Part shown: positions 17,376-26,323 of the stretch, one piece after another | How positions within the stretch are numbered: the first letter of the stretch is position 1 | How the letters are laid out: the number at the start of each line of letters is the position of its first letter | DNA from: ECT2AJA-110-A sp035399845 | GTDB taxonomy: Bacteria > Planctomycetota > Phycisphaerae > UBA1845 > UTPLA1 | Assembly: GCA_035399845.1 (NCBI GenBank) | Contig: DAOPJV010000011.1 | Span: 66,809-130,808, forward strand | Length of the DNA: 64,000 nt | Reading direction: 5' to 3' | Position numbers and translations under genes: made by a program | The notes under the pieces: model-generated | What the model saw: only the letters and a program-made list of their open reading frames with translations | Database searches by the model: none | What the model was told of the DNA's origin: nothing

Positions 17376-18113
17376 ATGAAGCGTTCTTTCGGTATCACAG
17401 CGGCGCTCGCGGCAATGTGCATCGTGTCATCGATCGCCACGTCAGCCAACGCCCAGAACATCGGCGACAGTGTCACACTCGAATTCCAGGCGGACAACGC
17501 CAACGGCTTCGATACGTTCCCCAGCGCCCGCCAGTACCCCGTTCTCGATCCGACGGTCAATCTCACAGTCGGCGCCGTCTCGGGTTCCTTCACGGCGCTG
17601 AGCGTCGGCGACCTGCAGGTTGTCGATTCCGCCGGAACCGGCGGCTTCCCGTTTGATGACAACTTCGCCAGCGCCGGCGGCTCCTGGACGCTCAACGATC
17701 CGAACTTCGACGTGAACGACGGTCTCGGCGAAGGCCTGCGAACCAGCTTCAACTTCTCATCCGACGCCGAATTCGCGAACCTCATCACGTCGAATATCCT
17801 GACGGATCTCATCGGTCTCAGCTTCGTCGCCGGTGACTTCGGCGACAATCCGAGCTTCCCGATCGACAATTTCACCTGGGAAATCCGATACAACCCGGGT
17901 CTGGCTGCGCCGAGCGAACTGCTCGACGTGGACTTCACGGACATCGCCTTCTCGGCCGGTTCGTTGTCGAACCTCGTGAAGATCACGATCCACGGGACCG
18001 TCGCGAGCAACGACATCACGACGCCCGGCTCGTCGCTCTCGATCCCCGAGCCGACCACGCTCTCCCTCGTCGCCTTCGGCGGCCTGCTCGTCCTTCGACG
18101 ACGACGCGCCTGA
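17376..18113 (+). CDS. PEP-CTERM secreted protein
   Basis: 245 residues. The start is fixed by AAAGGAG at 17361-17367, 8 nt before the ATG. Signal peptide MKRSFGITAALAAMCIVSSIATSANA, then a beta-rich Asn/Asp/Gly-rich body of about 190 residues with few charged residues, and a C-terminal IPEPTT, a hydrophobic stretch and RRRR tag. It would be processed by an exosortase (encoded elsewhere) and displayed on or released from the envelope. It is divergent from the other PEP-CTERM gene and is followed by a strong hairpin. Confidence 0.85.
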   Translation: MKRSFGITAALAAMCIVSSIATSANAQNIGDSVTLEFQADNANGFDTFPSARQYPVLDPTVNLTVGAVSGSFTALSVGDLQVVDSAGTGGFPFDDNFASAGGSWTLNDPNFDVNDGLGEGLRTSFNFSSDAEFANLITSNILTDLIGLSFVAGDFGDNPSFPIDNFTWEIRYNPGLAAPSELLDVDFTDIAFSAGSLSNLVKITIHGTVASNDITTPGSSLSIPEPTTLSLVAFGGLLVLRRRRA

Positions 18114-18147
18114 AGCTGGATTTCGCCGGGTTGACCGAACATCGCAG

Positions 18148-18173
18148 GCGCGCCACGCCCATGCGTGGCGCGC
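18148..18173 (+). terminator. Hairpin after the PEP-CTERM gene
   Basis: Perfect 11-bp inverted arms (18148-18158, 18163-18173) with a 4-nt loop, starting 34 bp after the stop codon and followed by TTCG. The T-tract is short, so termination efficiency is uncertain. Confidence 0.55.
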
Positions 18174-18205
18174 TTCGACCCTGCGAGTCGGTGACACGAT
18201 TCCAC

Positions 18206-18254
18206 ACGTGGCGTGACATGCCACGTTTGTGTCGACGTCCGACGCCCGTAGAAT
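18206..18254 (+). promoter_or_regulatory. Promoter with abutting inverted repeat (possible operator)
   Basis: TTGTGT (18227-18232) and TAGAAT (18249-18254) are 16 bp apart. A perfect 7-bp inverted repeat, ACGTGGC and GCCACGT around a 7-nt centre (18206-18226), ends exactly where the -35 box begins, the position of an activator site. It could instead be a small hairpin. The leader to the start codon at 18445 would be about 185 nt. Confidence 0.4.
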
Positions 18255-18444
18255 ACGTCTGGCGGCCAAGGGAGTGACAAACAACGCATCATGCCATGGT
18301 CAAACCGGCCATACGACTCCGCATCGGCGCGAACGTCGCGCTGCGGGCGCCGCGCCGTCGCATTCTCTCGATCACGGCGCCACTCGGGTCCAACCACCCT
18401 CGGAACACAGGCTTTCCCCTCGATCCACGGAGGCATCGATCAAT

Positions 18445-21015
18445 ATGTCCGCGCACCCTCTCCATAAAGTCGCCCTGCTGGCGACGCTGACTGTCTGCTG
18501 CATTTTCTCGCCACGCCTCTCAACGGCCGCCGAAGTTCTCGTCGTCGTTGAAGGTCGCGTCGCACAGAACACCTTCGAAGAATTTCCGTTCGCCGGCACG
18601 CCCCTCGGCGCCCGCGTCGTCTTCTCGTGCCTGGCCGACTCCGAATCCGGATTCGAATTCAGCCCCGGCGTGACGTTCGGCATCCAGATCACGGGCATGA
18701 AGATGACCGTCGGAGATGGTCTCGGCGGCCAGAACGTCCTGACCGCCGGCGGCGTGCGAAGCATGTCCTTCATCACGTCGGCCATCACGTCCGCCCTGCC
18801 GCCCCAGGATCAGATGGAATTCGATCCGATCACGCTCTCCATCGGCTCGCTCGGCTTCTCACAGACGCTCAAGCTTCATGACGCCGACAACGCCTCCTGG
18901 CCGTCGGCCGACCTCGCGGACCTCAACGCCTGCGGCATCCCCGCGGCCAATTTCGAAAACTACGCCGGCGGCGATCGCAAGCACTGGTACATCACGGGCC
19001 AGACGATCCTCGGCGTCATCAACATCGAACTCGTCAGCGTTCGCCAGTTCGCCATGTCGGCCGGCGACGGTGACATGAACCAGGACGGCGCCGTCGACGG
19101 CGACGACGTCCAGCCGTTCGCGACCGCCGTGCTGGGCCAGTCGACGGACGCCGACGACGTCTGCCACGGCGACTTCAGCCTCAACGGCGTCGTCGATCCC
19201 GCGGACATTCCCGGCATGGTCAACGTGCTGCTCACGGGCGTCGCGCCCTCGCCGATTCCGCCCTCCGGCGGCGCCTGCTGCTACTATGACGGCGCGTTCA
19301 TTCCACGCTGCCAGACTGTGGCCTCCAGCGAAGCCTGCGAGGCGCTCGTCGGCTTCAACCATCAGTTCACGTTCGGCGCCACCTGCGGCGAACTCGATCC
19401 GCCCTGCCTCGGCGGTTCCTGCTGCTACCTCGACGGAACCTGCGAGACGTTCGGCGCGCCGACCTCGCTCGATCCGGCGAACGACTGCGCCAACAACAAC
19501 GGCTTCTTCTTTGAAGGCGGCGTCTGCGAACCGAACACCTGCTTCTCGGCGCCGACGGCCTGCTGCCTCAACGATCAGTTCGGACAGCCCAACGGCGAGT
19601 GCATCGTGATCCATCCCGACGACTGCCTCGCCATGAATGGCACGCCCAACGGTCAGGGCGGCGTCCCCTGCGATCCGAATCCCTGCCGCGTCGCCTGCTG
19701 CATCGGCGGCGGCCAGTGCGTCGAGATCACGGAAAACGACTGCCTCGCGCAGGGCGGAACCTATGACTTCGGTCAGTTCTCCTGCGAGTTCTTCGCCTGC
19801 CCACCGGCCAACGATGACTGCGCCAACCCCACGCCCGTCACGGAGGGAAGCTACCTCTTCACGCTCAGTGGCGCGACGACGGATGGCGACGAACTGCCGC
19901 AGTTCTTCGACGGCTGCTGGCAGGGCCTCGCCGAGGAGAACTTCATCGATAACGATGTCTGGTTCACCTACACCGCGTCCTGCACGGGCGTCGTGCAGAT
20001 CGACACCTGCGGCAGCTACGACCTCGGCGACAGCTCGAACACGACGATCGGCGTCTACGACGACTGCGTGACCTGCCCGCCGAGCAGCGAGACGAATCTG
20101 ATCGTCTGCAACAACGCCGAAATGCCCGCCCCCGTCCAGCTCTGCTTCGGCAACGGTGGCGCGGGACAGGACGCCGCGATTCGCTTCGACGCCATCGCCG
20201 GTCTCTGCTACAAGATCCGCGTCGGTACGGAGAACGGCACGCCCTCCGGCGTCGGCGTTCTCAACATCGTCTGCGGCGGCGCCTGCTGCCCGCCCGACGG
20301 CGGTCTGTGCACCATCGAAACCCAGGACTACTGCGAACAGGTCATCGGCGGCCACTACGGCGGCGACGGCACGGACTGCGACTTCAACGTCTGCCCCGGC
20401 GCCTGCTGCTATACCGACGGTGAAACGCGCGTCTGCGAAATCGTCGCCGGCGTCAACACGTGCCTCATCGACTACCAGGGAACATGGCTCGGCGACGCGT
20501 CGACCTGTGAACCCGGCGCGTGCGGCGGCGCCTGCTGCGTCCCCGAGATTCCCGACTGCGTCGTGACGACGGCGGACGACTGCGCCAGCCAGGGCGGCAG
20601 TTATCTGGGCGACGGCATCGCCTGCACCTACACTCCCCTGGGAGTCAGCACCTGCGCCACTGGCGCCTGCTGCGACGGTGTCACATGCGTCAATGAGGTC
20701 CGCGGCACATGCGCCCACGATTTCTTCCCGGGCGAGGACTGCGCCACCTATGTCTGTCTCGACGCGCGCCCCGGCGTGTGCTGCGACGGCGTCAGCTGCC
20801 AGAACACGCTTTACGGCGAGTGCAACGGACCCGATACCGTGTTCTACTTCGACGTCAGCTGCGAGACATTCACCTGCCCCGACGCCCGCGTCGGCGCCTG
20901 CTGTCTGCCGAACCTGACGTGTGTCGAACTCAACGTGCCGGATTGCGAAGCCATGTCGGGCGTCTATCAGGGCGAATTCACGATGTGCGCCGGAACTGAC
21001 TGTTCCAATCCGTAA
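18445..21015 (+). CDS. Secreted dockerin-like protein with ten Cys-rich GACC repeats
   Basis: 856 residues from the ATG at 18445 (GGAGG at 18429-18433). After a signal peptide (to about residue 28) comes a beta-rich domain of about 175 residues, then a dockerin-like double Ca-binding motif (DMNQDGAVDGDD and DFSLNGVVDPAD, about 207-265). The rest is a chain of ten repeats opening with x-[AVS]-C-C (first near 275, last near 817), each about 40-60 residues with 4-6 Cys and ending in C-x-C-like turns, interrupted at about 455-600 by a beta-sandwich domain (NDDCANPTPVTEG to VGVLNIVCGG). Cys content is extreme, implying disulfide-locked extracellular structure. Such repeats are typical of planctomycetes; function unknown. 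Confidence 0.85.
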   Translation: MSAHPLHKVALLATLTVCCIFSPRLSTAAEVLVVVEGRVAQNTFEEFPFAGTPLGARVVFSCLADSESGFEFSPGVTFGIQITGMKMTVGDGLGGQNVLTAGGVRSMSFITSAITSALPPQDQMEFDPITLSIGSLGFSQTLKLHDADNASWPSADLADLNACGIPAANFENYAGGDRKHWYITGQTILGVINIELVSVRQFAMSAGDGDMNQDGAVDGDDVQPFATAVLGQSTDADDVCHGDFSLNGVVDPADIPGMVNVLLTGVAPSPIPPSGGACCYYDGAFIPRCQTVASSEACEALVGFNHQFTFGATCGELDPPCLGGSCCYLDGTCETFGAPTSLDPANDCANNNGFFFEGGVCEPNTCFSAPTACCLNDQFGQPNGECIVIHPDDCLAMNGTPNGQGGVPCDPNPCRVACCIGGGQCVEITENDCLAQGGTYDFGQFSCEFFACPPANDDCANPTPVTEGSYLFTLSGATTDGDELPQFFDGCWQGLAEENFIDNDVWFTYTASCTGVVQIDTCGSYDLGDSSNTTIGVYDDCVTCPPSSETNLIVCNNAEMPAPVQLCFGNGGAGQDAAIRFDAIAGLCYKIRVGTENGTPSGVGVLNIVCGGACCPPDGGLCTIETQDYCEQVIGGHYGGDGTDCDFNVCPGACCYTDGETRVCEIVAGVNTCLIDYQGTWLGDASTCEPGACGGACCVPEIPDCVVTTADDCASQGGSYLGDGIACTYTPLGVSTCATGACCDGVTCVNEVRGTCAHDFFPGEDCATYVCLDARPGVCCDGVSCQNTLYGECNGPDTVFYFDVSCETFTCPDARVGACCLPNLTCVELNVPDCEAMSGVYQGEFTMCAGTDCSNP

Positions 21016-21051
21016 GCCGGCGCCGAGGACAATTCAATTGCGAGCCACTAC

Positions 21052-21080
21052 GGCGCCGGTCCCCGATCCGGACCGGCGCC
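21052..21080 (+). terminator. GC-rich hairpin downstream of the GACC-repeat gene
   Basis: Perfect 11-bp arms (21052-21062 and 21070-21080), 7-nt loop, 36 bp after the stop codon and 13 bp before the next gene. There is no T-tract; it may act as an attenuator or mRNA end rather than a full terminator. Confidence 0.45.
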
Positions 21081-21093
21081 AGGTTGTGACGCC

Positions 21094-21492
21094 ATGGAAC
21101 GAAACAAACTCATCGCCCTCGGGTTACTGATCGTCGCGACGATCGCCGTCGTCTGGGCGACACGAGGCGCCGGCGAGGAGGATCACTCCAACGATCCGGC
21201 CTACGCCACTGTCTGGCGTTGCGCCAAGTGCGACGCCACGTTTGAACTACTGCCGCGCGATCGCGCCGAGGCCCTGAAGCTGGAGAACGCGCCGCCGATT
21301 CTCTGCAACATGTGCAGGGAGCAGGCGGCCTACCAGGTCATCGGCTGCCCCGTCTGCGGCACGCTCTACTTCGGGCCGGAAGTCCCGGGCGCGTCGGGGT
21401 TCTGCCCCGTCTGCCATCCGAAGAAGACGCCGCCGGAGCCGCCGCCGGACATTCCGGAGGAAGAAAAGCGGCCCATCACGAATCGGAACTGA
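21094..21492 (+). CDS. Membrane-anchored zinc-ribbon protein
   Basis: 132 residues. One N-terminal membrane helix (IALGLLIVATIAVVWA) is followed by a cytosolic or periplasmic domain with four C-x2-C pairs (WRCAKCD, LCNMCRE, GCPVCG, FCPVCH), enough for two zinc ribbons, and a Pro/Glu-rich tail. It sits 5 bp upstream of the pilin-like gene, on the same strand, and may be co-transcribed. In planctomycetes, similar short Cys-ribbon proteins often accompany prepilin genes. Molecular function unknown. Confidence 0.7.
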   Translation: MERNKLIALGLLIVATIAVVWATRGAGEEDHSNDPAYATVWRCAKCDATFELLPRDRAEALKLENAPPILCNMCREQAAYQVIGCPVCGTLYFGPEVPGASGFCPVCHPKKTPPEPPPDIPEEEKRPITNRN

Positions 21493-21497
21493 AGGCC

Positions 21498-22478
21498 ATG
21501 CGATCGCACGTCGCGCCAACTCGAATCACGAACACCAGAAACCGGATGCTGGTCATGAACATAGCAACACACAACGCGATCGGCCGACGCGCGCCACACA
21601 GGCGGGCGCTGTCGGCCTTTACCCTGCTCGAACTGCTCATCGTGATCGCGATCATCGCCCTGCTGATCTCGATCCTGATCCCCGCCCTCTCGTCGGCGCG
21701 ATGCGAGGCCGCCAAGGTCAAATGCCTCGCCCAGCTTCGAGAGATCTGCGGCGCGACGCAGCTCTACTGGGACGATCAGAAGACCTACACGCTGCCGTGG
21801 TACACCGTGGGGCCCGCCCTGCGCCGACCGCCGCAGGTCTATTACAACGTCACGGAAGTGACGCCCTGGGTCTTCGGCGGTTTCAAGGCGCCCAACCCCG
21901 ATCTGGAGGCGGATCCGGAAACAGACAGCACGCTCTATCCGACGAACATCCGACCGCTCAACAAGTACATCGACCCCACGGCGCCGCCCGAGGGAATCAT
22001 CGATCTCTACATCTGCCCCAACGATCGATCGTGGCAGACGGCCCTCATCGGCGACTCGACACCGACGTGGGAGCCCGAGACGACGCGCTCGTCGTGGGAG
22101 GCCAACGGCAGCAGCTACGGTCTCAACTCGCGCTTCATGCAGGGCTACTGGGGAAGCGGCGGCGACTCCGGCGACTTTGTCTTCGACAACAACGGCGATC
22201 CGCACGACGAATACGCCGCGCGCATCGCCCGCTACATGATCGGCGGCGACGCGTCCCGCTTCGTCCTGTGGATGGAGCACGGCTTCTACAGCTCGACCTA
22301 TCGCGCGTCGCTCTCACTGCCGAACCAGGCGGCCCCGCCGCGCAAGGGCTGGCACTGCAAGTTCGCCAACTGGACGATGGCCTTCGCCGACGGCCACGCC
22401 GGCGCCTACAACTGGGACACACGCCTCGTGACCAACCCCAACGGCACGATCTGGCAGCCGAACTTTGATCCGTTTTAG
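21498..22478 (+). CDS. Type II secretion/type IV pilin-like protein (prepilin methylation motif)
   Basis: 326 residues from the ATG at 21498, chosen because it follows the previous stop by 5 bp; ATGs at 21546 and 21555 would give shorter, more usual leaders, so the start is uncertain. The prepilin signal reads RRALSAFTLLELLIVIAIIALLISILIPAL: FTLLE is canonical, but the residue before the cleavage site is Ala instead of Gly. The C-terminal half (YICPNDRS, YGLNSRFM, FADGHAGAYN) matches planctomycete proteins with an H-x9-DG tail. Such proteins are assembled into pseudopili or surface fibres. Confidence 0.8.
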   Translation: MRSHVAPTRITNTRNRMLVMNIATHNAIGRRAPHRRALSAFTLLELLIVIAIIALLISILIPALSSARCEAAKVKCLAQLREICGATQLYWDDQKTYTLPWYTVGPALRRPPQVYYNVTEVTPWVFGGFKAPNPDLEADPETDSTLYPTNIRPLNKYIDPTAPPEGIIDLYICPNDRSWQTALIGDSTPTWEPETTRSSWEANGSSYGLNSRFMQGYWGSGGDSGDFVFDNNGDPHDEYAARIARYMIGGDASRFVLWMEHGFYSSTYRASLSLPNQAAPPRKGWHCKFANWTMAFADGHAGAYNWDTRLVTNPNGTIWQPNFDPF

Positions 22479-22554
22479 CGCAGGGAGCCGGCGTCGGCCG
22501 CGACGATGAAGCGGCGAAGTCATTTGGCCCGCGGATTCAGCGATTGGGGCGCGA

Positions 22555-23799
22555 CTATGGCGCCAGCAGCGCGCCAACAAATCCCGCGACATCGTTCCCA
22601 TCGACATTCCCATCGCCGTCGAAGTCGGCGAGATGGCGATTGCATGGCGGATGATCGGCCTGATACGCATCGGGATCGATTAGCGCCTGTGCGAATGGAA
22701 CAATGTCGTTCGCGTCCAGCGCGCAGTCGCAGTTCATGTCCCCGCCCGTGATCGTCAGGCAGGGCAGTGTCACCCGCCAGATACCGGAGGCCGAGCTTCC
22801 CTGATAACTCCAGCCGGTCCCGAGGTAGGTCACGCCGTCGAGACTGACGCTCTCCAGCGAGAACAGAAAGCCATCCGGCGGCTCGACGCCATGATTCTGC
22901 AGCAGCGAATGAAGCGAAAAGGTCCCCGTCTCGCTCGACCAGACAAGAGGATCCTGGCGTCCGACAACGATCGAGCCATCGCCGCTGACCGAACCGATAT
23001 TCTGCGATGTCATGCCGATGTCGACCGGTCCTTCGTCCTCCGTCCAGCGAATCGCAAGAATCGTCCCGAATTGATTTCCAACGGCCACGGAACCGTCGGC
23101 GCTCAGTCCGGCGAGCCCAAGGTCCTGAACGTCGATCGGCGGCGCGCTCAACGCGCCGTTCGTCCAGAGACAGGAGTAGTAGTGGTCGAACTGTCCGATC
23201 TCCATGGTCCCGAGGATCACATTGCCGTCGTCACTGATATCCCGCACCATCACGCTCCATACCGCGGGCGCCTGAACGCTGAGTTCCTCGACCTGAGTTT
23301 CGCCGTCGACGCGCGTCCATCGCACGGCCGCCCACTGCGTCGGTCCCACTCGGACATTTCCGCCCATGACATTTCCATCGCCGCTGATCGCGGTGGCGAA
23401 CGAAGGGTTCCCACTCAGCGAGGCGGGCAGCGGCAGCGTCTCGTATCCATCGGCCGCCGACCAGCGAATCGCGTTCCCGTTGCTTCCGCCGACGAAAGCG
23501 TCGCCATCCCGATTGACGGCGCCGGGCGTCGCATCCTCGAATCCCGGCGCGTCGAGGAACTCGAATCCGCCGGATTGCGTCCATCGAAAAATCCGCTGGC
23601 CGGCGCCGGACGTCATGCCGAAGAGCGTCGTTGCGTCACCGCTTGCGGTAAACCAGGCGACGTTGTACCCGCCGCCCGGGAAGCCGATGACCTCGACAAC
23701 CTGGGCGCTCGCTGAGTTGAGCGAGACCAGCAGGCGTAGGATTGAAAATGCGGAGACGATGGCGAAACGGCGGCGCGCCGTCGCTCGAGAATGAGACAT
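22555..23799 (-). CDS. Secreted HAF-repeat protein with C-terminal dockerin-like domain
   Basis: 414 residues from the ATG at 23799, supported by GGAGGT a few bases upstream. Signal peptide, then about seven repeats of roughly 45 residues containing S-x-D-G-x-x-x-x-G plus W (for example AISGDGNVMGG, GLSADGSVAVG, SVSGDGSIVVG), forming the HAF/beta-propeller-like extracellular repeat. The end carries two Ca-binding loops (DMNCDCALDANDI and DFDGDGNVDGNDV), a dockerin-like pair. It is convergent with the pilin-like gene. Probably extracellular; role unknown. Confidence 0.82.
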   Translation of the reverse strand: MSHSRATARRRFAIVSAFSILRLLVSLNSASAQVVEVIGFPGGGYNVAWFTASGDATTLFGMTSGAGQRIFRWTQSGGFEFLDAPGFEDATPGAVNRDGDAFVGGSNGNAIRWSAADGYETLPLPASLSGNPSFATAISGDGNVMGGNVRVGPTQWAAVRWTRVDGETQVEELSVQAPAVWSVMVRDISDDGNVILGTMEIGQFDHYYSCLWTNGALSAPPIDVQDLGLAGLSADGSVAVGNQFGTILAIRWTEDEGPVDIGMTSQNIGSVSGDGSIVVGRQDPLVWSSETGTFSLHSLLQNHGVEPPDGFLFSLESVSLDGVTYLGTGWSYQGSSASGIWRVTLPCLTITGGDMNCDCALDANDIVPFAQALIDPDAYQADHPPCNRHLADFDGDGNVDGNDVAGFVGALLAP

Positions 23800-23976
23800 G
23801 ATGTGACCTCCGGCGACCGATGGGCGTCCCTGGCGCACGCAATTCCGCCGGCATTCCCGCCGCGCCACGGCGCCCGCCCAGACGACGACAACGCCGCGAC
23901 CCTTCCGGACCGCATCCAGCAGCCCGAACCGCGGTCACTCGACTCCAGGGACAACTCTCTCACTGCGATCTTAGTC

Positions 23977-24038
23977 GCCGGCCAAGTGTCGGCCGGCCAG
24001 GTGTCGGCTGGGTGTCGGCCAGGTGTCGGCTGGGTCGG
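23977..24038 (+). repeat. Short tandem array, 11-bp units
   Basis: Three near-identical 11-mers starting GTGTCGGC (24001, 24012, 24023) follow a 15-bp variant at 23986. The array is immediately upstream of the region of dispersed repeats. It is too short for CRISPR and has no spacers. Confidence 0.75.
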
Positions 24039-24303
24039 ATTGCGGCGCCGGCGACGACTCGCCCCGGCGGGGACGAATTGAGAATCGCCCGCCCCATCAA
24101 GGGCGGTTTGGCGACACGCCTCCGCACCTGGCCATCCCACAGGAACGGCGCGCTTTGCGGCGCCGTCGCCCCCGCGCGCGTGCCACTGGTCGGCTTGCCC
24201 GACGCTGTCCGGGAATTCGAGTGAGGATTTCCGATCTGCAGAACCGTCGTAAACGCCAGTGTTTCCAAGGCCAACACAGCTCCGAAGGAGCGTCAGTTTT
24301 TAG

Positions 24304-24350
24304 CCACGGGTGGAGCGGAGACCGCATAGCGGTCGGAGCGCAACCCGTGG
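24304..24350. repeat. Palindromic repeat family A, copy 1
   Basis: 47 bp. Outer arms CCACGGGT/ACCCGTGG and inner arms GACCGC/GCGGTC. Preceded and followed by sequence like that at the other copies, including a small CCTGAAAGGG hairpin nearby (24372). Confidence 0.75.
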
Positions 24351-24603
24351 TAAGCGTTTTTCCTCGGGTTTAGCCCTGAAAGGGCGACACAATTCCCGGA
24401 CAGGCTCGGCTTGCCCGCCAACGCCTCGACCGCGCCATGAACGCCACGAATCATGGACAATTCCCAGCCGCGTTGGCGCGCGTGCCACTGGACGGCTAGC
24501 CCGAAGCTGTCCGGAAATTCGACGGATTGGCGCGAGCAAGCCAATTGTGAGAAGGCGCCTGTGTTTGCAGGCATGATTTCGCTCTGAAGGAGCGACACAG
24601 GAT

Positions 24604-24653
24604 AGCCCGGGGTCAGCGCAGACCGCAACGCGGTCGAAGCGCAACCCCGGGTT
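24604..24653. repeat. Palindromic repeat family A, copy 2
   Basis: 50 bp with outer CCCGGGGT/ACCCCGGG and inner GACCGC/GCGGTC arms. The best-formed copy in this cluster. Confidence 0.8.
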
Positions 24654-25034
24654 TGGATTATTTTCTCGAAATTAGCCCTGAAGGGGCGTCACAATTCCCG
24701 GACAGCCTCCGGCTTGCCCACCAACGCCTCGGCCACGACGTGAACGCCACGATTCATGGACAATTCCCGGCCGCGCGCGTGCCACTGGTCGGCTTGCCCG
24801 CCAGTGCATCGGCCGCGCCATGAACGCCACGAATTATGGACGATTCCCGGCCGCGTCGACCTTTCCCAGAGAGACAGGAACCGGCGCCGATCCGAGCCCG
24901 CGTCGCCGTCATACCGAACGGACCGCGTGGTCGATTCGTACCCGTCGCGTCGCGCCGGGCGTCATCGATTGTCAGCGTTGTTCAAAATGTGCCCGGCGTT
25001 CGTCCGCGCGATCGGCGCCGCGGGTCGTCGCTGT

Positions 25035-25080
25035 GCATGCGCAGGTGTCAAGGGGGCGGCCGCCACAGAAATCCCCCGCT
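25035..25080 (+). repeat. Left inverted repeat of the AAA-ATPase/subtilisin module
   Basis: 46 bp opening with GCATGCGC and centred on TGTCAAGGGGGCGGCCGCC. Its reverse complement recurs at 28889-28937, beyond the subtilisin gene, with about 36 of 46 positions matching by eye; similarity continues about 10 bp further inward (TTTGGC against TTGGC). The GGGGGCGGCCGCC core is itself palindromic. Confidence 0.8.
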
Positions 25081-25314
25081 TTTGGCACGGCATGATGCTC
25101 ATACCTAACCTACCACGCCGGTGCTCGCCCACACCGTTTTTTTGCCGCTTTGGGACGGCCGGTTTTGCGCCTTCTAGGCCTCGGCGTGCCCCGGATCGGG
25201 CCAAGTGCCGATATGTATGATACGGGAGCCGCGATAGGTTAGAATACACAGGACGAATGTCGCCGTGTGACATCGCCTACCTGCATATCGTCCACTTACG
25301 AGTCCGCAACCGAA

Positions 25315-26304
25315 ATGGCAACGGCCCAGCAACTAAAAGCGCTAATCGAGAGTTTCACGGAACACGACCAGCAGCGGTTTCTTTCCGTGGCCTCTCAAAT
25401 TGCGGCGCATGCTGCGCGAGGCGGTAAAGACAAACTCGCAAGGGATCTCTTGACGCTCATTGAACAGGCTCGCAAACGCACGCCAAGCAATCGCCAAGAG
25501 AGAGAGACGGTTCCGATCGCCCAGCCAACAGGCGAGCTATCAGGGCTCGTATCAGCGTCTTTCCCCAAGACGCGCCTCGGCGATATGGTCCTAGCGGCTT
25601 CGCTTCGCGAGCGGCTCAAGCGAGTACTACTTGAGTATCGCCAAGTTAGCCGCCTACACTCGCACGGCCTTATGCCCCGACGGAAGCTCCTCCTTCTCGG
25701 CCCCCCCGGCTGCGGCAAGTCAATGACAGCGACAGCGTTGGCAGGAGAGCTGCATCTACCTCTGCTCACGGTCCAATTTCACACGCTGATCACCAAATTC
25801 ATGGGCGAAACCGCCGCAAAGCTCCGGCTCGTATTCGACGCCATGCAACAATCGCGTGGCGTTTACCTGTTCGATGAATTCGACGCCATTGGGACACATC
25901 GTCAATCCGGCCACGATGTCGGCGAAATCCGGCGGGTACTCAATTCGTTTCTCGTATTTCTTGAACAAGACAATTCCGGGAGCATCGTCATATGCGCCAG
26001 CAACCTCGAAAACGCATTAGATGCTGCACTGTTTCGTCGCTTTGATGATGTACTTCACTACGAAAAGCCGAACGGCCAAATGAGCAGGCGACTGATCGAG
26101 GCTCGACTCGCAGCCTTCGGTCCGTTATGGTCACAATGGAAATCCGTATTGGGCCTGTGCACTGGCATGTCCCATGCGGATATTGTCAAAGCCTGTGAGG
26201 ATGCCGCCAAGGAAGCGGTTTTGTCAGATCGGACCACCATCAAAGCGGAAGAGCTACGCAAGGCGCTCCGGCATCGAAGGCATCCATCACAGGGAGACCG
26301 TTGA
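25315..26304 (+). CDS. ietA-like: AAA+ ATPase, IetA-like
   Basis: 329 residues from the ATG at 25315 (MATAQQLKAL). An N-terminal helical region of about 85 residues leads into a AAA+ core: Walker A GPPGCGKS (129-136), Walker B YLFDEFD (184-190), sensor-1 Asn230 and an arginine-finger-like RRFD (241-244). It belongs with FtsH/Cdc48-like classic ATPases. A subtilisin-like protease gene starts 20 bp downstream. This pair matches IetAS, a AAA+ ATPase/serine protease system first described on an Agrobacterium plasmid and later shown to protect against phage. Base composition is visibly lower in GC than neighbours, a sign of transfer. No strong Shine-Dalgarno seen. Confidence 0.8.
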   Translation: MATAQQLKALIESFTEHDQQRFLSVASQIAAHAARGGKDKLARDLLTLIEQARKRTPSNRQERETVPIAQPTGELSGLVSASFPKTRLGDMVLAASLRERLKRVLLEYRQVSRLHSHGLMPRRKLLLLGPPGCGKSMTATALAGELHLPLLTVQFHTLITKFMGETAAKLRLVFDAMQQSRGVYLFDEFDAIGTHRQSGHDVGEIRRVLNSFLVFLEQDNSGSIVICASNLENALDAALFRRFDDVLHYEKPNGQMSRRLIEARLAAFGPLWSQWKSVLGLCTGMSHADIVKACEDAAKEAVLSDRTTIKAEELRKALRHRRHPSQGDR

Positions 26305-26323
26305 TCTCGTTAGGGGCCAAAGG

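Larger units (their letters stand above)
18114..18444. other. Intergenic region upstream of the GACC-repeat protein
   Basis: Holds the hairpin above, an inverted repeat and a promoter-like pair (listed separately), then about 190 nt of leader in which I see no gene. Confidence 0.5.
23800..25314. other. 1.5-kb gene-free, repeat-rich region
   Basis: No gene is supported on either strand; the open frames here are made of repeats. It contains a short tandem array (23977-24038), several degenerate copies of the GCCACTGG palindrome with adjoining sequence (near 24182, 24484 and 24781), two copies of the 50-bp palindrome (24304-24350, 24604-24653), and the left inverted repeat of the AAA/protease module (25035-25080). 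The last 100 bp become AT-richer and hold TAGAAT (25240-25245), a possible -10 box without a good -35. Confidence 0.7.

Noticed and set aside
18859..20718. 619-codon minus-strand frame inside the GACC-repeat gene
   Set aside because: A shadow of the Cys-rich coding strand; Ala/Val/Asp-rich and without start signals.
23977..24038. Possible CRISPR array
   Set aside because: Units are 11 bp and contiguous, without spacers.
24293..24644. Several overlapping frames of 60-115 codons between 24.0 and 25.2 kb
   Set aside because: All are translations of family A and B repeats.
25240..25245. TAGAAT as the -10 box of the AAA-ATPase gene
   Set aside because: No acceptable -35 box 16-18 bp upstream, so it is not listed as a promoter.
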